A stretch of 29,903 nt of DNA, from positions 1-29,903 of the forward strand of contig DATGKR010000172.1 in assembly GCA_035294565.1 (NCBI GenBank), read 5' to 3'. Every line of letters begins with the position of its first letter. The first letter of the stretch is position 1. Position numbers and translations under genes: made by a program. Positions 8,517-15,089 of the stretch are shown piece by piece. A model generated the notes under the pieces. The model did not search any database. It was not told where the DNA came from and worked only from the letters and a program-made list of their open reading frames with translations. Source of the stretch: DATGKR01 sp035294565 (GTDB lineage Bacteria > Actinomycetota > Acidimicrobiia > Acidimicrobiales > Palsa-688).

Positions 8517-8535
8517 GGGGGGAAGTTCGGGCTAG
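8517..8535. repeat. Right end of the insertion sequence: terminal inverted repeat plus CTAG
   Basis: ggggggaagttcggg at 8517-8531, followed by CTAG at 8532-8535; exact complement of the left end. The 119 bases between the transposase start region and this end hold no gene. Confidence 0.9.
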
Positions 8536-8550
8536 CCGCCGCCCCGGCGG
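8536..8550. terminator. GC hairpin between converging genes (candidate bidirectional terminator)
   Basis: CCGCCG-CCC-CGGCGG: a perfect 6-bp stem with a 3-nt loop and no T-run. It directly abuts the stop codon of the 8551-9099 gene. Before the insertion, it alone would have separated that gene from the trehalase stop codon. Confidence 0.4.
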
Positions 8551-9099
8551 CTACAACCAGCCGGCTCTCACCCCGGCCTGCTCTTCGCCCCCGTCGCCGT
8601 CTGGCGCCCGGCCGAGGTCGCCGGCGCGCACCCGGGCGAGGAGCCCGGCCACGGCCTCGGCGATCTGGGGGGCGGCGGCGGCCATGTCGGCGGCGTCGCC
8701 CGGCCCGGCGAGGTCGGGGTCGAGGCCGGCGCCGGCCAGCAACCCCGGCAGGTCGGCTAGGCGCGACGCCAGCCAACCGATCGGGTCGGCGGACAGCGCC
8801 TCGTCGTAGGTCCGCCCACCCGGCTCCCAACCCCGGAACCGGGGGTGGTGGTGGGTGCGGTCGTGGCTGCCAGGCTCGCCGTCGACGGTCTCGAGGAGGT
8901 CCGCCCGCCACACCGGGCGGTCGATGACGATCGGCTGCGAGGCGTACACCGAGCCGGTGAGCGGGGGGCGGTGCATCATCCGCACCTCCAGGCGCACCCC
9001 GTGCTCCGCGCCTTCCTGGCCGGGCGCCGGGTCAGGGTCGAGGAAGTAGAGGTCCCCCGCCACCACGCCCACCTGATCGAAACCCCAAGCGAGCAGCAT
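8551..9099 (-). CDS. Conserved-looking hypothetical protein, 182 residues
   Basis: I do not recognise the family. The first half is compact and looks folded, with the motif VYASQPIVIDRPVWRADLLE. A histidine-rich segment, SHDRTHHHPRFRGWEPGGRTYDEAL, follows. The last 70 residues are Ala/Gly/Asp-rich and of low complexity. No signal peptide or membrane segment is seen; it is probably cytoplasmic. The ATG at 9099 is supported by TAGCGT 6 nt upstream. It diverges from surE and originally converged on the trehalase gene. Histidine content could suggest metal binding, but that is only a guess. Confidence 0.75.
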   Translation of the reverse strand: MLLAWGFDQVGVVAGDLYFLDPDPAPGQEGAEHGVRLEVRMMHRPPLTGSVYASQPIVIDRPVWRADLLETVDGEPGSHDRTHHHPRFRGWEPGGRTYDEALSADPIGWLASRLADLPGLLAGAGLDPDLAGPGDAADMAAAAPQIAEAVAGLLARVRAGDLGRAPDGDGGEEQAGVRAGWL

Positions 9100-9105
9100 G
9101 CCCGA

Positions 9106-9111
9106 ACGCTA
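9106..9111 (-). promoter_or_regulatory. -10 hexamer of the 8551-9099 gene
   Basis: TAGCGT, 6 nt before the ATG at 9099. Confidence 0.5.
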
Positions 9112-9148
9112 CCCCAGCCCGTCGCCCTCGAGGCGGGCGGCGCGGTGC

Positions 9149-9154
9149 TAAGCA
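9149..9154 (+). promoter_or_regulatory. Probable -10 hexamer of surE
   Basis: TAAGCA, 6 nt before the GTG at 9161. It differs from TAnnnT only at the last base. Confidence 0.35.
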
Positions 9155-9160
9155 CGGGTT

Positions 9161-10018
9161 GTGCAGCGAATCCTCGTGACCAACGACGACGGCATCGACT
9201 CCGAAGGGCTGCAACACCTCGCCCGCCGGCTCGGCGATCACGGAGAGGTCACCGTCGTGGCACCCGACAGGGAGTACTCGGGCGCGTCGGCTTCGCTCGG
9301 CGTGCTCGGCGAGATCCGACCCGAGGTGCGCCGGGCTCGCCTGGACGGCGTCGGCGAGGCGTGGGCGGTTACGGGCCCCCCGGCGCTGTGCGTCATGTTC
9401 GCCGCCCTCGGCGTGTTCGGCCGGCGCTTCGACCTGGTCGTCTCGGGAATCAACCCTGGAGTCAACGTCGGGCGCGCCGTCTACCACTCGGGCACTGTCG
9501 GAGCGGCCCTCACGGCGAGGATCAGGGGCCTGCCCGCCGTCGCGGTCAGCCAGGCCGTGGAAGGCTACGGGGTGGAGGGCCAGGGCTGGGACGACATGCT
9601 GAAAGGGGTCCACTGGGAGGCGGCCGCCGAGGTGGCCGCCTCCGTCGTCGCTGCTCTCATCGGCGCTCGGGCCGTCGGCCCGCTGGTGATCAACTTGAAC
9701 GTCCCCAACATGGGCGTATCCGACATGGCCGGCTGGCAGCGGACCTCCATCGGACGGGTGCCGCCGCGGGTCGTCTCCGAGGCCCGTCTCGAACCCGTCG
9801 AAGGCCACCCCGGCTCCTACCGGGTGGTCATGCACTGGGGTGACACCGTCTCGCTGCCCGAGGGAACCGACGGCGGGGCGGTGGAGCGCGGCCGGGTGTC
9901 TTTGACCCTCCTCGGCGGCCTCGCCGACGTGGACACCAAGCCGGACACGACCGCCGAGGAGGCGGTCTACCCGGCGGTGGCCGCGGCGCTCGACGCGCTG
10001 TTCGCCGGCGGATCCTGA
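9161..10018 (+). CDS. surE: 5'/3'-nucleotidase SurE
   Basis: A metal-dependent phosphatase that removes phosphate from 5'- and 3'-nucleoside monophosphates, and in some species from short polyphosphate. The metal site is complete: D9-D10 in LVTNDDGIDSEGL, S40 in APDREYSGAS, and the asparagine of SGINPGVNVG. YHSGTVGAA is the usual substrate-side loop. At 285 residues it is slightly longer than E. coli SurE (253). Cytoplasmic. GTG 9161 is the only start that keeps the N-terminal strand intact. Its last 52 bp overlap the 3' end of the convergent MFS gene. Confidence 0.95.
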   Translation: MQRILVTNDDGIDSEGLQHLARRLGDHGEVTVVAPDREYSGASASLGVLGEIRPEVRRARLDGVGEAWAVTGPPALCVMFAALGVFGRRFDLVVSGINPGVNVGRAVYHSGTVGAALTARIRGLPAVAVSQAVEGYGVEGQGWDDMLKGVHWEAAAEVAASVVAALIGARAVGPLVINLNVPNMGVSDMAGWQRTSIGRVPPRVVSEARLEPVEGHPGSYRVVMHWGDTVSLPEGTDGGAVERGRVSLTLLGGLADVDTKPDTTAEEAVYPAVAAALDALFAGGS

Positions 10019-11187
10019 AGGACCGGGCTCCGCGCGGCTAGGCCCGCCGCCCCGCAGGCGAGCAGGCAGGCTCCGACAGCGGCGCCGGTGGCCCTCACCC
10101 CCACCACGCCGACGATGACTCCCGATGCGGGGATGGTGGCCAGGCCGGCGATCCCGTTGACGGCGCCGACGGTCGCCATCACCCGCCCGTGGTTTCGCGT
10201 CGGCGTGGACCGCTGCAGCAGGGTGCGCATCGGCGGCAGGAAGAACCCGGTGGCCACGCCCCAGAGGAACACCCCGGCGACAGCGACGGCGAGGCGGGAC
10301 GTCCCCACGTAGACGGCCGCCGCCAGGCCCGACACCGCGACCGACGCGGCGAGCACCCGCAGAGACGCCACCCTGTCTCCGATGCGCGGCAGGGCGGCGG
10401 TGGTGGCGAGCAGGCCCACCCCGTAGGAGGTCTGCAGGTAGCCGAGCACCGCCGGCGAGCGGTGCAGTACGTCGCGCACGTACAACGGCTCGAGCACCAT
10501 GAAGCAACCCCACGAGGCGAAGACGGCCAGCGCCAGGGCCAGCGTGCGGCGCACCGTGACGTTCCGCCAGGCGAGTCTCACCCCGGCGAGGACGTCGCCG
10601 GCGTGGGAGGCGTGGACGCCGCCGTCGACGGGGCGCAGCCGCAGCGGGGCGAGGGCGGCGGTGCCGGCCACGAACGTGGCGGCGTCGACGAGGAACGCTG
10701 CCCGCAGCCCCCACAGCGTGATGGACAGGGCGGCGACCAGCGGCCCGCACACGATGGCCAGCTGCTGGGTCATGCTCATCAGCGAGTTGGCGGCGAGGAG
10801 GTCGGCGTCGCCGACGAGCCTGGGCGGGAGGCTCGCCGCGGCCGGCTCGCCGAACGCCCGCACCGCCCCCGCCGCGGCGGCGAGAGCGGCGAGGGCGCCG
10901 AAGCTGCCCGCCGCGGCCATGGCGAGCGCCGTCGCCATCCCCGCCAGGTTGGCGGCCGCCAGAGTGGCGCGGGGTCCGAAGCGGTCGATCGGCCAGCCGC
11001 TCACCACGCTGAGCGCTGCCGCGGGGACCGTCCACGCCAGGCCGATCTCGGCGATCGCCCCGGGACCGGCGTGGAAGTGGTAGGAGGAGAAACCCCAAAG
11101 GGCGATCAGCGTCGCCCAGCTGCCGATCTCGTTGAGGGCCCCGCCGGCGAAGAGGAAGGCCAGACGGGGCCGGCGGAGCAGGTGCAC
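9967..11187 (-). CDS. MFS transporter, 12-helix exporter-like
   Basis: A 406-residue integral membrane protein of the major facilitator superfamily, with alternating hydrophobic helices from about residue 10 to 390. The short loop GWPIDRFGPRATL between helices 2 and 3 is the degenerate MFS motif A. The central loop near LRPVDGGVHASHAGDVLAGVRLAWRN separates the two halves. It resembles the MFS_3/EntS-like drug or siderophore export group, but the substrate is unknown. Start: GTG 11187, with TACCTT 6 nt upstream. The last 16 or so residues are encoded opposite the end of surE. Confidence 0.85.
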   Translation of the reverse strand: MHLLRRPRLAFLFAGGALNEIGSWATLIALWGFSSYHFHAGPGAIAEIGLAWTVPAAALSVVSGWPIDRFGPRATLAAANLAGMATALAMAAAGSFGALAALAAAAGAVRAFGEPAAASLPPRLVGDADLLAANSLMSMTQQLAIVCGPLVAALSITLWGLRAAFLVDAATFVAGTAALAPLRLRPVDGGVHASHAGDVLAGVRLAWRNVTVRRTLALALAVFASWGCFMVLEPLYVRDVLHRSPAVLGYLQTSYGVGLLATTAALPRIGDRVASLRVLAASVAVSGLAAAVYVGTSRLAVAVAGVFLWGVATGFFLPPMRTLLQRSTPTRNHGRVMATVGAVNGIAGLATIPASGVIVGVVGVRATGAAVGACLLACGAAGLAARSPVLQDPPANSASSAAATAG

Positions 11188-11193
11188 GTGGCG

Positions 11194-11199
11194 AAGGTA
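11194..11199 (-). promoter_or_regulatory. -10 hexamer of the MFS gene
   Basis: TACCTT, 6 nt before the GTG at 11187, in the 56-bp gap after the membrane-protein gene. The MFS gene may therefore have its own promoter despite following in the same direction. Confidence 0.5.
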
Positions 11200-11243
11200 G
11201 CGGCCGCCTGGCGCGGGGGCTCCCCCTTTTTCCGGAAGAGAGC

Positions 11244-13031
11244 TCAGAAGGCCACGACGCGGAGGGTGACCACCTCGGGCCGGGGCACGCGCAGGCTGAT
11301 CCAGCCCCGCGGGGAGCGGGCGAGCGAGCCGGCGCCGGCGGCGATCCGCCAGCGCGCCGCGTAGCGGATCCTCAGGATCAGCGTGCCCGGGCGGGGGGCG
11401 AGCAGAGACACCTCGTCGTCAGAAGCCGAGAGGAGCCTGGCCGGCGCGTCGAGGACCCCTGGGCTGCTCTGCACCCGGTACAGGCGCCAGAAGCGGTCGG
11501 ACCACACGGGCGCCAGGCCGGGCACCTTCCCGGAGGCAACCAGCTGCGCCTCGGCGCCGCCGGCCATGTCGAGCGGGGCGCGGGGGAGGGCGACGAAACG
11601 GACGCCGTTGTCCAGCAGCCAGGCGCGGTAGGTGACGGGGGTGAGGGCGCCGGGCCGGTAGAAGATCGGGTTGTCGGAAACGTCCAGCTGGCGCTCCCAG
11701 CCGCGGGCGAGCGGCGCTACCTGCGCGACGTACAGCGACTCCCAGTGGAAGGCGGTGGGGACCACCTCCACCCGTCCCGCCGGGCCGGCGGCCCCCAGCG
11801 CCCGCAGCTCGTCGTCGAGGGGAGCGTAGAAGGCGGCGGTCGTCGACGGCTGGGAAGGTGCCGAGGCGATGGCGCTCCACGCCGGCGTCCACTCGGAAAG
11901 GGCGAGCGGCACGCCGAGCGCGACCGCGAGGAGCACTCGGGCGACGAGGGTGGCTGCGGGGCGGATGACGGTGGTGGCGCTCGCGGCGAGGGTGCGCTTT
12001 ACGGCGCGGCGCAGCACGGGGAGCGGCGGGAAGCCGCACGCCAAGCCGACGGCCAACGGCAGGGCGACCGAGTCCTCGATGCGCCCCACGTTGCCCCCGA
12101 GGGGGCTGGGCACCGCCACCGCCACGCTCGCCGCCGCCACGAACAGGCCGGCGCCGCTAACCACGGACCAGTATCCCTCCCGTGCCGCTCGTGGGGCAGG
12201 GAGAGCCCCCGCCAGGGCGAGGGCGGCGACGGCGGCGGCGACGAGCACTTCCCACAGGTAGTCGACGAGCGGGTAGGGCATGACGCCCTCGGCGGGGAAG
12301 AGAGCCGCTGTTGTCACGACCGGGGCGACCGCGACGACAGAAAGGATCGCCGGCGCCAGAGCGCTCCGCCGGGCGGCCAGAAGCCCCGGAAGGGACCATG
12401 CGCCGGCGGCGAGGGCGACGAAGCCACCGGCGAGCGGGCTCGTCAGCGCGGCGCAGACGGCGAGCACCCCGGCGAGCACCCACAACGCCGGGGCGGTCCC
12501 GCGGGGACGCCATGCCGGGTGCGAAGGGCTGGGTGAGGACCTCGCCGAGGAGGCGGCCCACAGGGCGGCGAGGCCGAACGCTTCGCCGGTCAGGTACGTC
12601 AGCTGCCCGATCGACGCCGCGACCAGGGTGCCGACGGCGAAGAGCAGCGACGCCGGCCACCCCCCGGCGCCGAGGCGCGGGCGGGCGACCCTGTCGAACG
12701 ACAGGGCGGCGAGCGCGGCGGCGACGGTTGTCACCGCGCCGATACCGAGGACGCCCGCCAAAGCGGGATAGAGCACGCTGTAGTCGAGGGTCCAATGCCC
12801 GCCGTACCAGCCGAAGTCCCACAGCTGGAAACCGGCCCGGCGCCACATGTCCACCCGGTAGACCTGGGCGGCGAAGTCCACCCCTCGCCAAGCGAGCAGG
12901 CGCCCCGCTGACACGACCGCTGCCGCCACCAACGGGGGGACGAGGCCCGCTCCCGCCCGGCGCCAGACGCCTCCCCGCCGGGGGCGAGTGTCGTCCTGTC
13001 CGGCTCTGGGCGCGCGAAGCGTCGGGAGCAC
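11244..13031 (-). CDS. Multi-pass membrane protein, paralogue A (GT-C-like architecture, function unknown)
   Basis: A 595-residue protein with about ten hydrophobic segments over residues 30-395, then a soluble C-terminal domain of about 200 residues. It is clearly paralogous to the product of 16477-18201. Shared blocks are LAWRGVDFAAQVYRV, LWDFGWYGGHWTLDYSVLYP, PSPLGGN, HWES, PLARGWERQLDVSDNPIFY and PGALTP. Many helices, an acidic residue in the first outer loop and a C-terminal extracytoplasmic domain resemble GT-C glycosyltransferases, but no catalytic motif proves this. Start: GTG 13031, with TAGCCT 6 nt upstream. It lies between a serine hydrolase and an MFS gene on the same strand. Confidence 0.75.
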   Translation of the reverse strand: MLPTLRAPRAGQDDTRPRRGGVWRRAGAGLVPPLVAAAVVSAGRLLAWRGVDFAAQVYRVDMWRRAGFQLWDFGWYGGHWTLDYSVLYPALAGVLGIGAVTTVAAALAALSFDRVARPRLGAGGWPASLLFAVGTLVAASIGQLTYLTGEAFGLAALWAASSARSSPSPSHPAWRPRGTAPALWVLAGVLAVCAALTSPLAGGFVALAAGAWSLPGLLAARRSALAPAILSVVAVAPVVTTAALFPAEGVMPYPLVDYLWEVLVAAAVAALALAGALPAPRAAREGYWSVVSGAGLFVAAASVAVAVPSPLGGNVGRIEDSVALPLAVGLACGFPPLPVLRRAVKRTLAASATTVIRPAATLVARVLLAVALGVPLALSEWTPAWSAIASAPSQPSTTAAFYAPLDDELRALGAAGPAGRVEVVPTAFHWESLYVAQVAPLARGWERQLDVSDNPIFYRPGALTPVTYRAWLLDNGVRFVALPRAPLDMAGGAEAQLVASGKVPGLAPVWSDRFWRLYRVQSSPGVLDAPARLLSASDDEVSLLAPRPGTLILRIRYAARWRIAAGAGSLARSPRGWISLRVPRPEVVTLRVVAF

Positions 13032-13037
13032 CTCGGC

Positions 13038-13043
13038 AGGCTA
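13038..13043 (-). promoter_or_regulatory. -10 hexamer of membrane-protein gene A
   Basis: TAGCCT, 6 nt before the GTG at 13031. Confidence 0.5.
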
Positions 13044-13109
13044 GCCCTGGCCCGACGGCGATGGACTGCGGCCACCTCCCGGAGGAGCCGCCGGCCCCCG
13101 GATCTCGGG

Positions 13110-14345
13110 CTAGTCGACGATCGCCTGGTAGACCAGCTGCTTCAGCTGGCTGCGGATCGGGTGCGTGCTGGACGGCAGCAGCTGGGTGAAGAACATCACG
13201 GTGAGCTGCTCCTGCGGGGCCACCCAGAAGGCCGTGCTGAAAGCGCCCCCCCAGCCGAACTCGCCGAGGCTGGTCAGCACCTTGCCGGCGGCGGGGTCGA
13301 TGACCACGGAGAACCCGAGGCCGAAGCCCACCCCGTCGAAAGTGGTCTCGGCGAACAACGGCCGGCCGAACCGCTCCAGATCGGCTCCCCCGGGCAGCTG
13401 GTTGCGGGTCATGTACGCGACGGTGCGGGGAGACAAAAGGCGGTTCCCGTCCAGCTCGCCGCCGCGCCGGAGCATCTCTGCGAAGCGCAGGTAGTCGCCG
13501 GCGGTGCCGAGGAGACCGCCACCGCCGGACAGCGCCGCCGGGGGCCGCAGCGCGGCCGACCCGTCCATGGGCACCGCCGGCTCGGAGGGTCCCGAAGGGT
13601 TCGCCATGTAGGCGGCCGCCAGCCTGTCGGCCAGGTCGCCCCCGGCCCAAAAGCCCGTGTCGGTCATGCCGAGCGGCTCGAAGATGCGCGTGCGGAAGAA
13701 CGTGTCGAGCGTCTGGCCGGAGATCACCTCGACCAGGCGGCCGAGCACGTCGGTGGCCACCGAGTAATTGAACTCGCTGCCCGGCTCGAAAAGCAGGGGC
13801 ATCGATGCCCACAGCTCGCAGCACGCTGCCAGGTCGACGCCGGGAGGGTTGCCCCACTCGAAGCCGGCCGAGCGGTACATGGCGTCGACGGGATGGGTGT
13901 GGTGGAAACCGTAGGTGAGGCCGGCCGTGTGGGTGAGCAGGTGCCACACCCTCACCGGTTCGGTCGCCGGTCTCGTGTCCGGCTTGAGGGCGCTGCCCGA
14001 ACGGTAGACCCGCATCTGCTCGAACGCCGGGATCCACCGCGAGATGGGATCCTTGAGCTCGAAGCGGCCTTCCTCGTAGAGCATCATGGCGGCGACCGAC
14101 GTCACCGGTTTGGTCATCGACGCCAGGCGCCACACGGTGTCGCCTTCGACGGGCAGGCCTCTCTGGCGGTCCCGCCAGCCGTGCTTGGCGACGTGGGCCA
14201 CCCGCCCCTCCCTGGCGACGACCAGCAGCCATCCGGGCAGGCGCTCGTCCTCCACGTAGCGCTCGAAGTGCCTGTCGAGCCTTTGAAGGCGCTCCGGGTC
14301 GAGGCCCACAGCGGCCGGGTCGACGTCTGGTTGCAGCTCTCCCAC
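13110..14345 (-). CDS. Serine hydrolase, beta-lactamase/penicillin-binding-protein class C fold
   Basis: A 411-residue member of the beta-lactamase (PF00144) family. The nucleophile motif SxxK is S76-MT-K79 in LASMTKPVT. The second motif is Y194 in FNYSVATD. The third, KTG-equivalent, region is GEFGWGGAFST. It lacks a signal peptide, so it is more likely a cytoplasmic esterase (EstB/LACTB-like) than a cell-wall enzyme or true beta-lactamase. The substrate is unknown. Start: GTG 14345, with TAGACT 7 nt upstream. It diverges from the response regulator across 57 bp, so it is a reasonable candidate target of that system. Confidence 0.88.
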   Translation of the reverse strand: MGELQPDVDPAAVGLDPERLQRLDRHFERYVEDERLPGWLLVVAREGRVAHVAKHGWRDRQRGLPVEGDTVWRLASMTKPVTSVAAMMLYEEGRFELKDPISRWIPAFEQMRVYRSGSALKPDTRPATEPVRVWHLLTHTAGLTYGFHHTHPVDAMYRSAGFEWGNPPGVDLAACCELWASMPLLFEPGSEFNYSVATDVLGRLVEVISGQTLDTFFRTRIFEPLGMTDTGFWAGGDLADRLAAAYMANPSGPSEPAVPMDGSAALRPPAALSGGGGLLGTAGDYLRFAEMLRRGGELDGNRLLSPRTVAYMTRNQLPGGADLERFGRPLFAETTFDGVGFGLGFSVVIDPAAGKVLTSLGEFGWGGAFSTAFWVAPQEQLTVMFFTQLLPSSTHPIRSQLKQLVYQAIVD

Positions 14346-14352
14346 CCGGCGA

Positions 14353-14358
14353 AGTCTA
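14353..14358 (-). promoter_or_regulatory. -10 hexamer of the serine hydrolase gene
   Basis: TAGACT, 7 nt before the GTG at 14345. Confidence 0.5.
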
Positions 14359-14389
14359 AGCCCGCCGGGCCGCCGCCGCCCCGGCGCGC

Positions 14390-14395
14390 CACACT
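14390..14395 (+). promoter_or_regulatory. Probable -10 hexamer of the response regulator gene
   Basis: CACACT, 7 nt before the GTG at 14403; it fits nAnnnT. An AGGAG lies flush against the GTG, too close for normal Shine-Dalgarno use, so leaderless initiation is more likely. Confidence 0.35.
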
Positions 14396-14402
14396 GTAGG
14401 AG

Positions 14403-15089
14403 GTGAAGATCCTCATCGTCGAAGACGAGGCGGTCATGGCGCGCTCGCTCGCGCGCGGCCTCGAGGCGGAGGGCTACAGCGTGGACGTGGCCGGCGACGG
14501 CGAGGAGGGTCTCGCCAAGGCGCTGGCCGAGCCCTTCGATGCCGTGGTGCTCGACCTCATGCTTCCCAAGCTCAACGGCTACGCCGTGACAGAAGCGCTC
14601 AGGGCCCAAGGGGCCCGGGTGCCGGTCCTCATGCTCACCGCCAAGCAGGGCGAGTTCGACCAGACGGAGGCTCTCGACATCGGGGCGGACGACTTCTTGT
14701 CCAAGCCCTTCTCCTATCCGGTCCTCCTCGCCCGGCTGAGGGCGCTGATCCGCCGCGGAGGAGCGCCTGCCGGAGCGGTGATCTGCTACGGGGACATACG
14801 CCTCGATACCCGCGAGCACAGGTGCTGGCGCGGTGATGAGGAGGTGGTCCTCACCCGCCGGGAGCACGCTCTGCTGTCCTACCTGATCCACCGCCGTGGC
14901 CAGGCGGCGTCCAAGTCCGAGCTGCTCGACCACGTCTGGGAGTCGGCGGCCGAGCGAGACCAGAACGTCGTAGAGGTCTACGTCGGCTACCTGCGGCGCA
15001 AGCTCGACGTGCCCGGGGAGCGCTCCCACATCGAAACGGTCCGGAGCTTCGGCTACCGGCTGGCGGAAGTGACGTCGAGTCGATGCTGA
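14403..15089 (+). CDS. OmpR/PhoB-family response regulator
   Basis: A 228-residue DNA-binding regulator. Receiver domain (1-120): acidic pocket E7-D8, phospho-acceptor D51 in VVLDLMLP, T79 and K101 in LSKPF. Winged-helix domain (about 130-225): LTRREHALLSYLIHRRGQ, then the VVEVYVGYLRRKLD recognition region and ETVRSFGYRL wing. Start: GTG 14403, because TAG is in frame just upstream and the next ATG would remove the acidic pocket. It overlaps the kinase gene by 7 bp, indicating coupled translation. Likely targets are the divergent serine hydrolase gene and its own operon (inference). Confidence 0.93.
   Translation: MKILIVEDEAVMARSLARGLEAEGYSVDVAGDGEEGLAKALAEPFDAVVLDLMLPKLNGYAVTEALRAQGARVPVLMLTAKQGEFDQTEALDIGADDFLSKPFSYPVLLARLRALIRRGGAPAGAVICYGDIRLDTREHRCWRGDEEVVLTRREHALLSYLIHRRGQAASKSELLDHVWESAAERDQNVVEVYVGYLRRKLDVPGERSHIETVRSFGYRLAEVTSSRC

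Larger units (their letters stand above)
6563..8531 (-). mobile_element. Complete IS1634-type insertion sequence, 1969 bp
   Basis: Perfect 15-bp terminal inverted repeats: cccgaacttcccccc at 6563-6577 and its reverse complement at 8517-8531. CTAG lies directly outside both ends (6559-6562 and 8532-8535). Because CTAG is its own complement, it may be a 4-bp target duplication or an extension of the repeats (then 20 bp, with GCTAGC). It carries one intact transposase gene on the minus strand. Its base composition is visibly less GC-rich than the flanks. Taking out the element plus one CTAG joins the trehalase stop codon to a 15-bp hairpin and the tail of the next gene, so the insertion looks recent and clean. 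Confidence 0.9.

Noticed and set aside
9032..11098. 688-residue minus-strand frame over surE and the MFS gene
   Set aside because: Arg/Gly/Pro-rich shadow in a different frame from the MFS protein; no domain.
12157..14232. 691-residue minus-strand frame
   Set aside because: Frame-shifted shadow of the serine hydrolase and membrane protein A.
13110..15029. N-terminal extension of the serine hydrolase through the response regulator gene
   Set aside because: The extra 228 residues are antisense to a clear OmpR-family gene. GTG 14345 has a promoter hexamer and fits the family start.
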